Shown: one piece after another, positions 1 through 11,106 of the stretch
Layout of the letters: each line of letters begins with the position of its first letter
Position numbering within the stretch: position 1 is the first letter of the stretch
Assembly (NCBI GenBank): GCA_963978895.1
Contig: OZ022238.1
Span: forward strand, 41,409,134-41,473,133
Reading direction: 5' to 3'
Origin: Erpobdella octoculata
Lineage: Eukaryota; Annelida; Clitellata; Hirudinida; Erpobdellidae
Length of the DNA: 64,000 bases
The notes under the pieces: generated by a model
Seen by the model: the letters and a program-made list of their open reading frames with translations, nothing else
The model's database searches: none
What the model was told of the DNA's origin: nothing
Position numbers and translations under genes: made by a program

Positions 1-540
1 TTAATTATTTGTTGATTCTTGATAAACGCTTCCTAATAATAAAAAATTAAGTTGGTGAAAACAATATTTACAAAAATTTTATTCGTCGATCATCTGGTGA
101 ATTTCAATCTAATTTGTTAGAATCTGAAAAAGAATATATTTTATATGCTTTATCTGTTTTTTGTATGTTTAACGGTTTGTATTTTCAAATCGAATTTTAG
201 ATCACATGCTTTTATCCAATTGAGCTAGAAATGTGTTATCGGAGACAATGCAATATTTTACTAAATTCGAGTCACAAAAATGTTTAAAAAAAGATAATTA
301 AGAAAACATTTTTAATATGGGTGCAAAAATCATATACATAAAAATTAAATATAATGCACTTTAAAAAATGTATAACTGTAAAATTGGCTCAATTGATATG
401 ATTTCGTAATTTTCTGGAGAACTGTATCTGTATTTTTTCATATTTCTCTTTTACAAAAGGTTTAGTCCTTAAAAAACGATTGCAAAAATCGAAGACTAAA
501 ATGTTGTAAATAATAGAATACTAATAGAAAATGATTGTCA
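1..540. other. AT-rich non-coding DNA
   Basis: No open reading frame with recognisable content, no RNA gene and no clear repeat boundary was seen here. Composition is strongly AT-rich with short homopolymer runs. Confidence 0.5.
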
Positions 541-704
541 AAACACCCTTTCATTTTAATGCACGAAAAAGAATGAAAGAAATTGTAAACAAAAAAGCGT
601 GGGACGCAATTATTGCAATCGTGTAGAGTGCAAAAAAGCACCCCACGCTTTTATGTTTACAATTTATTTCATCCTTTTTAGTGCATTTAAATAAAACCGT
701 GTTT
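541..704. repeat. Palindromic MITE-like element
   Basis: Two arms of about 70 bp are imperfect reverse complements. Each arm reads, from the outside in, a TTTTAATGCAC-like segment, a GAATGAAAGAAATTG-like segment and AAAGCGTGGG, with only a few mismatches. A short loop around 626-634 separates them. Such a structure would fold into one long hairpin, typical of a small non-autonomous DNA transposon. I did not find a convincing target-site duplication, so the class is open. Confidence 0.6.
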
Positions 705-1532
705 AAAAAAAATAAAACTATTATTTAAAGATAAGTTTTTAAGAGCGATTGATGCAAAACAATAAATCAAGTTATTTAAACACAGAATATAAAAAAATAT
801 GTAAATAGTGCTGTTTTTTTAATAAAGCGAAGAGCCGCAATAAAGGTGACATGAATTTTGTGCAGGATCCCGGAGAAACTGACAAATAAAATCATTATAC
901 TTAACAGTTTAATTTATTGTTACTTTTTGTTAAATTTTGTGATACTCAACATATAAAAAACGTAAAGGTAATAAAAATAATAAATCTCACAGCTACGTTA
1001 TTACTTCATAACAAAAGATTATAAACAAGCATGCAAGCCCAAGAAATGAAATTCTGTCACAGAAACCTACAAGAAATGAAGCTGATTGGTTCAATCTTTA
1101 TAAAGGGTACCTGTGTGTCAATTGAATTTTAGCCCACTCTGCAACACAATAATTTTTACAATTTAAGGTTTTGATTCTGGTAGCCAGTGAAACTATTTGT
1201 TCTAGAATTTTATAATAAGGTGTTGATTAACGTAATCTATAGTAGTTTACAATTTTTGGAACAATAATTTATGTAGATATGGCTGACTGCATCGTCAAAA
1301 ACTAATAAAAAATTATAACTAAAAAAGTTGTTGATTACTATATTTGGTTATGTTATATATAAAACAAGAAATCAAAAGCATTGAACTGAGTTTTTGTAGG
1401 CAGCCTGCTACAAAAAGTCAAGAAGCCCAGGTTAAACTTGAAATATAGACTTGGAAAAAATGTATTTACTTTTTTATTTAATTTTTTAAGAAACCAATTT
1501 AAGTTGTAAAAAGTTTCCATAAATCTGTTTTT
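705..1532. other. AT-rich non-coding DNA
   Basis: No gene seen. A short perfect hairpin lies at about 1391-1416 (arms TTTTTGTAG and CTACAAAAA), but no downstream context gives it a role. Confidence 0.4.
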
Positions 1533-1559
1533 TTGCGGTTTTGTTTTTTTAGAGGTGTT

Positions 1560-1790
1560 TTTTTATTTCAGTTTTCTCTTTATTTTCTTTCTTTCTCTTT
1601 TTTTCTCTCTTTCTCTTTTTTCTCTTTCTCTTTCTTTTTCTCTTTCTCTTTCTTTTTCTCTTTCTCTTTCTCTTTCTTTTTCTCTTTCTCTTTCTCTTTC
1701 TCTTTCTCCTTTTCCTTTTCCTTTTCCTTTTCCTTTTCATTCTCTTTCTCTTTTTTTGTTCTTTCTCTCTCTTTTTTTTATAGCAGAGTA
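1560..1790. repeat. Polypyrimidine tract, (TTTCTC)n-like
   Basis: A nearly pure C/T tract on the + strand built from TTTCTC and TTTTCC units, changing register several times. Its six-frame translations give only Ser/Phe/Leu or Lys/Arg low complexity and are not genes. Long mirror-like polypurine/polypyrimidine tracts can adopt triplex (H-DNA) structure. Confidence 0.9.
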
Positions 1791-1799
1791 AGATATATT

Positions 1800-2670
1800 A
1801 TAAAATATCACTTCTTTTTAAAAATGTTTTGGTTGTTATTAGTCACAGAGAAAATCGTAACCAAAAATTTTTTATGGCCACTGGTCACTTTAATGTAGCT
1901 GTCACCACAACCTGAGCAGATTATAAAGATTCATTCGCACATTGTTTAAAACAGCGGATAAATATTTTAAACGCATACTAAAACATAAAAACCTTGAAAT
2001 ATTTACAGATTAAAGTCGCCAACTATATTGCGATTAATTGACAAGTGTTTTAAACTGTAGAAATTCATAAACAAAATCAATTGGAAAAGTCCCAACATTT
2101 TTCTATATTAACTGCCAGAATTGAGTTTTAAATGTCAACAGAATCTGCCAAGCTCTCATTTAAAAAAAAAAACTTAAGCTTGACCCAAAAACATGATCAA
2201 CTGTCATGCCTGCTCGAGGCCAGGTTTTCACACGACGAAACCCCCTGAAACATCTTTCACATGAGCATGCTGTTATGGGAAGGCATATCAAGAATTTGCT
2301 TCAGACAAATGAATAAAGGGTAGACGCACTTCACTTGTCTTTGTCGCTATCTGCCTTTCCAATGGCAGCAATTTGGAATCCTCCGTCGAATTTTATTTTG
2401 TCAGAAAGACTTTATAAAACTTGGCTCAAAAGCTTAATATTAACATCAACCTGATGACAAAATAGAGTGATGAAACAGAAGGTATGGAAGATTTCGCATC
2501 AGAACAATTGTCTGACAGCCTTGCAGACCGACTACAATTAGCATCAAAAAAGAGCATACTACATCAAATACATTCCAAACAAGAAAATAGCTTCAACTCA
2601 AACAAATCCAATGAAATTAATTATTCAGCGGGAGATGGAGATTTTCAAAACCATGGGTCAAAGAGGAAAA
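1800..2670. other. Non-coding DNA without recognised features
   Basis: AT-rich sequence. A short open frame at 2484-2717 has no recognisable domain, and a different frame of the same stretch carries the hAT relic listed next, so I do not call it a gene. Confidence 0.4.
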
Positions 2671-2802
2671 GTGCTGGATTTCTTACGCCAAGCAATAATG
2701 TGCGTGCCACGAACTAGTGGAGAAGCAGAAAGAGCGTTTTCTGTCTGAGGTCTATTTCTCACAAGGATTAGATCACGGCTTGGATACGAAACTCCTTTTT
2801 AA
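2671..2802 (+). pseudogene. hAT transposase C-terminal relic
   Basis: The frame that reads through 2683-2802 encodes a stretch resembling the C-terminal dimerisation region of hAT transposases: a Cys-Val-Pro segment, then TSGEAERAFSV, then GLFLTRIRSRLG. The usual family pattern is a Thr-Ser before an Ala/Glu-Arg-x-Phe-Ser core, followed by a Leu-Thr-x-x-Arg-x-x-Leu helix. An in-frame TGA at 2746-2748 interrupts the core and no upstream catalytic region is visible, so this is a dead fragment. Confidence 0.65.
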
Positions 2803-2819
2803 ACTTTTGTATTTAAAAA

Positions 2820-3816
2820 TTACTTCAATAAAATAAAAGATAAAAACATTTTTTCGTAATATTTGCTATAAGATCCCGAGATTGAGAATTTTCAATTCTG
2901 TAATACAGGGATTGGAAAAATCCCCGGATTCCCAATCCTTAGTTGTTTGCTATCCACAACATATTATTACGCAACTAAACTATCCAACAATCAAAACAAT
3001 TCAATTAAAATACATTCAAACCAAAAGAAAAAACAGATTACACCTCGATCACGAAGCGAAAAAAACGAAACTCATCCCAGATGACAAGTTTGAGACGAAA
3101 ATGAGAGATAATCGCGTGAATCCAAAATAGCTACGGCGTCTGCTTTGAAACTAATCTATTGGAAAGTGGGCATTGATTATTCAGCACTACCTTTTACCAG
3201 AGGCAAAATATCATTCAGCAAAATATTGAGGGGGCGAGGATTTTTCAAAATGAACCCAGAGATTGCCAGAGAATCTTCACAAAATTACCATCCGAATAAA
3301 CACTTGTATGATGTATTTTCATGTGAAACATCATATTAGTAAAAAAAAAGTCTAAAAAATTAACTTCTATTTAATATCAAATGCACAAAGAAAACGTAAT
3401 TATGAATCTTACAAGGGGTATCGACGTTTTTTATTTTAACAAAATTGTCCACTAAATCATCAAGATAAAATAGACTAAAGGTACTAAAAGATTGAAAAAT
3501 AATAGCAGAAATTTAACTAACTGGAAATTATTTAACAAGTATGATAAATACTGTTTTATCAACTAATCTAAATACTCAATCGTGTGTGAGCTAATAAAAA
3601 TAATTAAAATGAATTAGAAAAATCTTTGTAAGAAAACTCAAGCAACCGGGTAGGATAAGAATATGCTGCTAATTGTTCGTCAAGCAAAGAAAAAACCGAG
3701 GTTAAGGCCAAGACTTTGTAGAAAAGACGTCTTAATAAACTTTTTTCAACTAAGAAACTGAAGCATGAAAAATGTCAATAACTAAATTAATAAACTGTTT
3801 AAAATTTAAACTGTTA
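2820..3816. other. Non-coding DNA without recognised features
   Basis: Short open frames at 2882-3130 and 3145-3339 have no recognisable domain and could be decayed transposon sequence continuing from the hAT relic upstream. Nothing else is supported. Confidence 0.35.
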
Positions 3817-3984
3817 TTATTTTAAATGTTTATTGCATTTAGTAAACACAAGTTCAGATAACAATGTTTGTCCTAAACGAGCTCGATTTGGTCTCATGAA
3901 TAGACCTCCATGACTAAATATACGCTCCACTGGCGCTGAAGTTGCTTGTACACATAATATCTTTTCAAATAACGAGCCCAATAC
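3817..3984 (-). pseudogene. hAT transposase C-terminal relic, minus strand
   Basis: Read on the minus strand, 3984 to 3817 is open up to a TAA at 3817-3819. It encodes VQATSAPVERIFSHGG followed by LFMRPNRARLG, the typical hAT dimerisation-domain core (TSAPVER-x-FS) and the conserved Arg/Leu helix. No transposase catalytic domain is visible upstream in a single frame, so it is a truncated copy. It is a different subfamily from the relics at 2671-2802 and 4653-4850. Confidence 0.7.
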
Positions 3985-4640
3985 TTTCAATATATCATTA
4001 TTTTTTATTTTTAGCCAGCATTTTCTACTATATAGAGCGTTTTTTTACTTATTTTCAATTCATAATTAATAGAAGGAACAATATTTTAGACCAAAAATGT
4101 TTTAAATGATTGAAATCATCATTAAATGTGTCTATGTAGCACCTTTTTTTCAACTAACAGATGGTCTACATCTTGTTTGTTTTTCATCATCACACCAAAT
4201 TGAGCTTGTGCCAATATTTTTCTTCGTTCATTATACGCGTTTTAATGGTTGAATTAAATGTTGCATTGAAATTAAGTCAGAATCATTTAAACAGAAGAAT
4301 CAGACTCGTTGTCATTGTTAAAGTCTCGGACTTGATCTTGGACCAAGACTTTTGAGTCCAAGTCCAAGATCAAGTCCAAGACCTTAACACACAACATCGA
4401 GATTAAGACCAAGACTTTGAAAAACGATCTCGAGTGCACTCGAGTTCAAGACCAAAGTCTTGAGGACAACAAGTCTGGTTATGATTTGTAATAATTTAAG
4501 ACGGGTCTGCATAAAAGCATGCCTCCATTTCCGACAGAATGAGCTTCTGCCAAAATTTCCGACAAAAATAAAATGTTACCGGGGCACTTGCCCCGAGTGC
4601 CCCTTTGTAGTTACGGCCCGGAGATAAATAGGTTGCTGAA
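3985..4640. other. Spacer with palindromic AAGTCC repeats and a possible hAT terminus
   Basis: Around 4316-4480 the sequence repeats AAGTCCAAGAC-like units in both orientations and could fold on itself. At about 4585-4622 a G/C-rich segment ending TAGTTACGGCCCGG resembles a hAT terminal repeat. No partner end was found. Confidence 0.35.
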
Positions 4641-4652
4641 ACTTTTCACCGC

Positions 4653-4850
4653 TTGTCCCTTTCTTCCGCGACAACCGAGAGATCCTTCTCAACTATGCGA
4701 AGACTCAAATCTTATCTACGCACCACAATGGGTCAGACGAGGCTGAATGGGCTGGCCCAGATGACCATCAATCGCGACCTTAATGTTAATGAAGAAACCT
4801 TCATCAATATCTTTTTGCAAAAAAAACGTCGGCTGAATTTCATATTGTAA
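4653..4850 (+). pseudogene. hAT transposase C-terminal relic (ZMYM/TTF-type)
   Basis: An open frame of 65 residues begins LSSATTERSFSTMRRLKSYL and continues with a TMGQTRLNGLA segment. This matches the C-terminal dimerisation region of the hAT transposases related to ZMYM1-type zinc-finger proteins. The frame ends at a natural-looking stop just after a basic tail. Upstream sequence has no matching transposase body, so this is a 5'-truncated relic. Confidence 0.7.
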
Positions 4851-5027
4851 TTTACTGTTCCAAATTAAATATTTCATGGTTTGTTATTTTTTTTTTTTTT
4901 TTTTTTTTATTTGAAACTCAGCACGGGCAAGCCCTTCGCCAAAAAATGAAATACATTAAACAAAGACATTACAAACAAAAACAGTCCAAATTCTACCTAT
5001 TCTAAGTTCTGAGCAAAACTGAAAACA

Positions 5028-7849
5028 TCAGCAGTTAAAAACCAAATCGCCATAATAATTATCTATCAAAGATTTAAACATAGAAATGTTTGTCGCTTCC
5101 ACAACTTCTCCCGGCAGACTGTTCCAGTCAGCTACGACTCTATTACTGAAAAAGAACTTTCTGCAGTCTTTATGTGATAACGTAGTGGTCAACTTGAAGT
5201 CGTGTCCCCTCGTTCTTACTTCTCTACAGAGTTGCACAGCAGGGCAATGCTCTTCCCGCAATCGACCAGACATCATATCATAGAGTAAGATTAGGTCTGC
5301 CCGTCTCCTTCTATACACCAACGAATGCAGTTTCAGTTTCTTTAGTCTTTCTACGTAGCTCAGACCTTTACATGACAGGACCAGTTTTGTTGCCCTTCTT
5401 TGGACTTTCTCTATTGCTTTTATTAAGCCCTGTCTATATGGATTCCAGACCGGGGTCGCATATTCCAACTGAGATCTAACCAGAGATTTATAAAGGCACA
5501 CAAATGCACTCTCAGATAAATATTTGAAATTCCTTGCAATTACACCCAGCAAGCTGTTGGCCTTATTTACTCTTTTTTCAATGTGCTCCTTGAATTGCAG
5601 TCCTGCATCAATCACAACGCCAAGATCTGAGACACTATTTGTTATAGGTATTTCATGACTCACTCCTGCTATATCCAACAGTTTGTAGGCTACCTCTTGT
5701 TTTTTTCTCCCCACTCTCAATAGACAACATTTATTCAAGTTAACACTCATTCTCCATCTACAAAACCATTCCATTGCTTTGTTAATGTTTGCTTGCAGTT
5801 TGGAAACATCGTCAGTGCCTTCAATAGCCCGGTAAAACTTTGCGTCGTCAGCGAATAGAAAAAAGTCTTCACATGCCATCTGTATATCATTAATATAGAC
5901 AATAAACAGTAAAGGCCCCAAAACACTTCCTTGAGGAACCCCGCTGGAAACCGGCAGTAGCATTGAAGTATCATCGTTTATTTTGACTTTAAAGGTTCTT
6001 CCTTTTAGATAGTTTTCGATCCAACTAAGCAGTTTTTTATGAACCCCATATTGCTCCAATTTATATAGAAGCCTGCTGTGTGATATTTTATCGAAAGCCT
6101 TTTCCAGATCTGTGTATAAGACATCAACAACCTTATTTAAATCAATAGCCTCTGTCAGTTTATCCAGAAACTTCAAGAGCTGCAAAGTCGTAGATCTTGC
6201 AGGGAGAAAACCATACTGACAACGAGTAAATAAATTTTTCTGCAAAAAGTAACTCATGATGTGGTCTTTAACAATCGACTCCAGGATTTTGCAACAGACA
6301 GAAGTCAAGGTAATTGGTCTATAATTCTCTACTTTACTTTTGCTACCCTTTTTATATATGGGGACCACGTCACCTGTTTTCCAATCGTTGACCACTTTTC
6401 CAGATTCTATGGACTTTTCGAACATGTAGCTTAGATATTCGAAAATTGATTCTCTGGTTTCCCACAAAACTCTCGGATGAATCCCATCCGGTCCGGCAGA
6501 TTTGCTTTTGTTTAATTCTTTCAGCTTTTTGTACACAACACAGGCATCTATTTTCAGTTCCTGCATGCCACCCACAGGTACACCTGGACAACAAAACCCT
6601 TCTCCACAAAAATCCCCATCTGCAACATATACTGAAGAAAAATATTTGGCAAAAGCATTTGCTTTATCAATGTTTTCGTGCAAATCTCCACTATCGGTGT
6701 CCAAAACTCCAACTTTATCTCGAGTTCTAGTTTTTTTCCTCACATAGTTCCAGAAGCATTTTGGGTTATCACTGTAACTTTCTGCAATTCTGTCTTGAGA
6801 CTCAATGTTCAACTGTTTTGTGTCATTCTTTACTTTATCTCTAATTTTTCTAAACAACAAAAGTTTTTCAATTTCTCCATATTTATATATCCGCTTCCAT
6901 AGGTGATGTTTCAGTCGAATAAGCTTCAACAGCTCAGATGACATACGAAAATTTCGTTTCTTCCCAGCACCTTTCGTCGGAACAAACATCGCAGTCAGAT
7001 CATTCAATGTGTTGCGAAAAAACGTCCACTCTGATTCCAAAGAAAAGTTACCCTTCTCCCTTGCAGACATAACACCGGCCAGAGATTCGTTCAATCCTTG
7101 AAAATCACCAAGATCGTAACATAACCTGCGCCTTACCCCACAAGTTAACATTTCTAAATCAACACTGAACCCGATAACTGAATGATCACTGCCACCCAAA
7201 GGTGAAAAATATTCTATATTTGCTATGTTCTCTTTAGAAGTTAAAATCAAATCCAAGATATGAGGTGTTTGTCCTTCTCTTGTTCTCGTAGGTTCTGATA
7301 TATGTTGAATCCAAAATCTATCATCAATAAACTTTAGAAATCTGTTTTCAATTTTTTCTTTTGATCCCAAGCACATTCTTAACTCCCAATTGATATTAGG
7401 AAAATTGAAATCTCCCAAAACTAGATGATCACCTTTTAGTGCAGCAAACTCTTTCAATAAACAAACAAACTTATTATCATTATCATCAGAGCTGTTTGGG
7501 CTTCTATAAACCGACAGAATGTTAAAAGCTTTACTTTCAATAATCAATTTTGCACACAACTTCTTTTCGAAAGGGGAAGTCATGCACACCTCCACAACTG
7601 CAAGATTATCTCTGAAGAACATCATTATACCTCTGTGACCCACTTTGAAAAAACCTGAAGTTAGCACCTGATAATCATCCAAACCAAATTCAGACAACTG
7701 TTAATTTCTGTTATAATTATTATATCTGGACTAGGACAAACAGACTCCAAGAACACCTGCAGCTCCATAAACTTATTACAAAGACAATCTGCATTGGTGT
7801 AGCAAACATAAATGCTGCCTCTTCTAACTTTATGGCTTGAACTGCTCAT
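5028..7849 (-). CDS. LINE ORF2: apurinic-type endonuclease and reverse transcriptase (one frameshift)
   Basis: The protein starts at 7849 with the endonuclease N-terminus (YTNADCLCNKF, then IIIITEIN). A one-base shift near 7690-7703 moves the reading into the long frame that ends at 5028. In that frame, endonuclease motifs LVLGDFNFPNINWE and GGSDHS are intact. The reverse transcriptase follows with YKKGSKSKVENYRPI, TDLEKAFDKI (motif A Asp), SSGVPQGSVLGPLLF and FADDAKFY (motif C Asp-Asp), so the catalytic acids are present. A C-terminal region ending DCRKFFFSNRVVADWNSLP is characteristic of this clade. The total of about 940 residues is normal for CR1/Jockey-like ORF2. It nicks target DNA and copies the element RNA there. 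The frameshift makes this copy probably inactive, unless it is a sequencing error. Confidence 0.9.
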
Positions 7850-7904
7850 TTTTATAAATTTTTCTTCCTGAAAGTTAAAACACTAAAACTTCCAGGTTTC
7901 CCTC

Positions 7905-8782
7905 TTATTCTGAATACCCAATTTTTACATCATCTCTAAGGCCAACTTCATTCTTTTTATTCTCCAATAACTTTTTACACTCTTCTCTGTCCTCTTTTGC
8001 AAGATCCTGATTTAGAATTATCATTTTGAAATCTTCACTTTTCCTCAGTCTAAAACTATTTTCTAGCACAACATTCTGTGTGCTTTGGTTCACAAACTTG
8101 ACTAATAATGGTCTGTTTTTTCTGGCAGATTCCATTTTCCTTCCCAATCTGAAAACTTCCAAAATGTCATTATCCATCTCTTTGTCTGTAACTTCTCTTA
8201 ATAATTTTAGAACTGTTTCCCTGTCCTTGACTTTTGAACCATCATCATCTTCAGGCATATTGTAAACCACAATATTATTTTGTCTTTTCAATCTTTCATT
8301 GTTTACATCAATTTTACTCAACACAGTCCTCTGTACCGCCTCAACATCTGTTTTCAGAACCTCCACGTTTTCTTTAATCAGGCTTGACCACTCTTTTTTC
8401 ATCAACTGATTTTCTTTGAACAAACTAGACCACTCCTTGGTTGCCCGTTGATTTTCCTTGAGTCCTTCAATTGAGTCCTTGCTGAGATTATCTAATTTTT
8501 TTCCTAACCCCTGGAGGAACCTTTCTGGTCCTCTAAAGCTTCAGCTAATTTGTTGTTATTGGTCAGAATTTCTTTAACTGCTCGAAGATCATCTGCTATA
8601 CCCATTAACTGGTATTCTTTCGGCTCATCTACTTTTTTTGCATCTATCAAACTCTTCATGCACTCCTCGTTTGTCTTTAAACAACCTTCACATAAATGAA
8701 GCCCCAGCAATTCAGCAAGTGCCGTCCGTTCCTGTCCAACCTCTTTTCTACCTTTTGCCCCAGGCATTTTTACCGAAACCAA
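7905..8782 (-). CDS. LINE ORF1: coiled-coil and RRM-like nucleic-acid-binding protein (one frameshift)
   Basis: The start is the ATG at 8782, or an in-frame ATG five codons later. The first part, to about 8507, reads through a Cys-x-x-Cys segment and an acidic helical region. A single-base shift in a G-rich run near 8505-8512 then joins it to the frame ending at 7905. After the shift there are heptad-like repeats (KENQ and KEWSS units) and an RRM-like core beginning NNIVVYNMPEDD. ORF1 proteins of this type coat the element RNA and act as chaperones. It lies directly upstream of ORF2 on the same strand. Confidence 0.75.
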
Positions 8783-9049
8783 CTTTTACGTTTGTTTACG
8801 AGCCGTGCGAACAAGACTTTTCAAAAATACTTTTTATAATCTATTATTTTATTAAGAAACAAAATTTTATGGACAAATAGAACAAACTACGAAACTATAA
8901 AGAATTATTCGACGTAGCGACAAGCGACGTAGTTATCAACAAATCCCTTTTTTATTACTAATTATTGCTGAAGTTTTCGTTAAACCTTGACTTTTGTGGG
9001 TCGTTAATTTCTCAGTAAAACTCCTTAACTAATCAGTTTATCCCCGCCG

Positions 9050-9083
9050 GGCCCTCCTCCGAAAAATGTCTGGCTACGCCCCT
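9050..9083. repeat. Possible hAT-type transposon end
   Basis: A G/C-rich segment ends with TCTGGCTACGCCCCTG. Read from the other strand this is CAGGGGCGTAGCCAGA, the usual look of a hAT terminal inverted repeat. No matching opposite end was found; the LINE may have inserted into this element. Confidence 0.4.
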
Positions 9084-9168
9084 GTAGCTTCTGTTCGTGC
9101 AGAGCACTAAGACCTGCAAAAAGTGCCAAAAAGTGTTTAAGCGTACGAGCCAGGAGTGGGGTGGGGTG

Positions 9169-10480
9169 CAGGGACGTAAATTGGGGAGGATTTGCCCCCC
9201 CTGATTTTCAAAATTTGAATTTTTTTTTACCTAGAGTTTACTATATATTTATTTAATTTTGACTTTACTTAACCTAGTGATGATGCAATGCGTATTGGAA
9301 TCCTTCTGTTTAGAGTTTACTATATAATATGTTAATTTTAACTTTACTTAACCTCGTGATGATTCAATGCGTATTTGAATTCTTTTTGCGTGTGTAGACA
9401 ATTTTATATCTTAGCTCGATGCTAGATTTACCAATAACTGCAGAGTAATAATTTGTGTATCAGTGTTGGTCCAAAGATTAGCTGTTTTCTGTGCCAAAAT
9501 ACAATCAGCGAACTCGTGGAATTTTACCCTATTAGTGGTATTGATACAATGTTGATTCCCTCACAGCTGTCTTCATCAAAGTTATTATTTATTACACAAA
9601 AATAAAACAAAATTATACCCACCCCATTTTGGACATCTTTTTTACAAACTTTTATTTAGGTTACAATCTCTGTTTGTTTGTTTGTGTGTGTGTGTGTGTC
9701 TTTCTCTGTACGCAAATCTTGCAAGTGAAATTTAACCAGTATTTTGACTAGCTAGGAAGTTGAAACTTTCAGCATAGCTTTATATTTGATGAAAATACAT
9801 GATTCAATTTTAAAAAAAAATTTGAACATCTTTTGCATTTCTAAATTGAATGTATTTGAAATCAAAGTTTGTGTTGAAAAACTCGTTTTTCCTTTACTGG
9901 TTTTACTGCAATATGATTAAATCATTCATCCCCCTTATACCCAATGGCGCGTGGCAAATCCAGAATTTTCTGGTGGGGGATTCACTTCAGAAATTTTTTT
10001 ATATTCTCTTCTAAAAACCTGATAACCGGTAAGGGGTAGTCGTCAGTCTTTTTCAAAAAATTTTTCAAAGACTTCCAATTTCTCCTCCCAAAAAAGCTGC
10101 GGTCGTTTTCCAAAAACAAGGTATTATACCCAAAAAATTTCAATTGATACTCTGATGGGGGATGCATTTCCTCATCCCTTTCTGCTTGTACCTACGTATT
10201 TATATAAATGTAAAAGGTAACGTGTGTCTGAGAGCATTCGTTTATCACATCCAAGCCTCAGGAGCAATTTTAACAACATTTGGCATGCAGGTAACTTCAT
10301 TGATGAGAAAATTTTGAAAAATTACAAAAAAATCTGTTATTTCTTTGACGTTTCATTGCCAAAACGAGACAAAACTAAGCACAAAAAACCCGGATAACAC
10401 CGGGTAACCCTGTCAGTAAGCTATGTAATGGCGGGAAAATTTTGCCCCCCCCCCTGGAAAATGCTGAATTTACGTCCCTG
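9169..10480. mobile_element. Non-autonomous hAT-like transposon with 8-bp target duplication
   Basis: The left end reads CAGGGACGTAAATT and the right end is its exact reverse complement. The 8-bp sequence GTGGGGTG flanks the element on both sides (9161-9168 and 10481-10488). Eight-base target duplications with CAGGG-starting termini are diagnostic of the hAT superfamily. Next to both ends lie G/C runs of the GGGGGGGCAAA type. The interior is AT-rich with no transposase. It includes an 80-bp tandem duplication (9233-9312 and 9313-9385) and a minus-strand copy of a dispersed repeat (9701-9812). It needs a transposase supplied in trans. Confidence 0.85.
9701..9812 (-). repeat. Dispersed repeat family, copy 1 (minus)
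   Basis: Its reverse complement matches 23625-23745 and, less closely, 26676-26800. The shared elements are a stretch like AAAGCTATGCTGAAAGTTTC, then a CTAG-TAGTCAAAA-like segment, then CTTGCAAGATTTG. It is followed by a GT microsatellite at 9672-9700. The class is unknown; a retroposon tail is possible. Confidence 0.55.
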
Positions 10481-10488
10481 GTGGGGTG

Positions 10489-11106
10489 CCGTAGCCCTTC
10501 GAGATTGGTCAGATTCGAGCAAATATGTCTAGAAATTTTGTCAAAACGGGTTGAAAGTTTTAGCAAAACGATATGAAACTTCGAGCAAAACAGATTATTT
10601 TATCTTCCCCCTGATTACGACTGTGGAATCGGTTGTTTGATTTATTTCCCGCTTGTGTTAGGTGCGTGTCTGAATGTTTACTGTTTCTTGTAACCCAAAA
10701 ACGTTTTCAAGTGATTAAAATAAATTGTTTGTAATCATATTATTTCCCGAATTTTGTAATTGTATTTATTTTAAAATAGTTCAAAAATATAGGCAAGTGT
10801 TTTAGCAATTCTTGTTAGTTTTGCTTTTCGTTTGTCTGGTGCTTTGTTTATGTGCATTTGGCGCAGAATTTTGTGGTTATCATCTTTGAATTTTATGGTT
10901 GGTACTAAACTACTTAGAAATTTATGGTCGGTGCGTAGAAATACAGTACTAGAGTCTCTGTGATCTTGTCGTCTTAAGTTTTGATTTGTTCGAAACTTTA
11001 CTCCTACTCAGTCTTACCTTACTGACTGTTTTATTTGATTTAATTAATTTAATTTTTAGTATATGATGTCTATGTTTATTTCTCAATCCAGTCTGCAGTC
11101 GTAACA
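10489..11106 (+). promoter_or_regulatory. 5' flank and probable 5' UTR of the ASH1-like gene
   Basis: No coding sequence seen. The stretch runs from the hAT element's target duplication to the ATG at 11107. Its position makes it the likely promoter and leader, but I see no TATA box or initiator that can be assigned with confidence. Confidence 0.35.

Larger units (their letters stand above)
4887..8900 (-). mobile_element. CR1/Jockey-like non-LTR retrotransposon, nearly full length
   Basis: A minus-strand element with the order 5' flank, ORF1 (coiled coil plus RRM-like), a 55-bp spacer, ORF2 (endonuclease plus reverse transcriptase), a short 3' UTR, and a tail of 22 A residues (T run at 4887-4908 on the + strand). 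The 5' end is not sharply defined; a plausible 5' UTR lies beyond 8783. I found no clear target-site duplication. Two single-base frameshifts, one in each ORF, are the only obvious lesions. A short 3' fragment of a relative lies in each 13-kb unit (24775-25142 and copies). Confidence 0.85.

Noticed and set aside
1533..1898. Lys/Arg- or Ser/Phe-rich ORFs
   Set aside because: By-product of the polypyrimidine tract, overlapping in three frames.
2882..3339. Two short ORFs
   Set aside because: No recognisable domain, no splice or promoter context; probably decayed transposon or chance.
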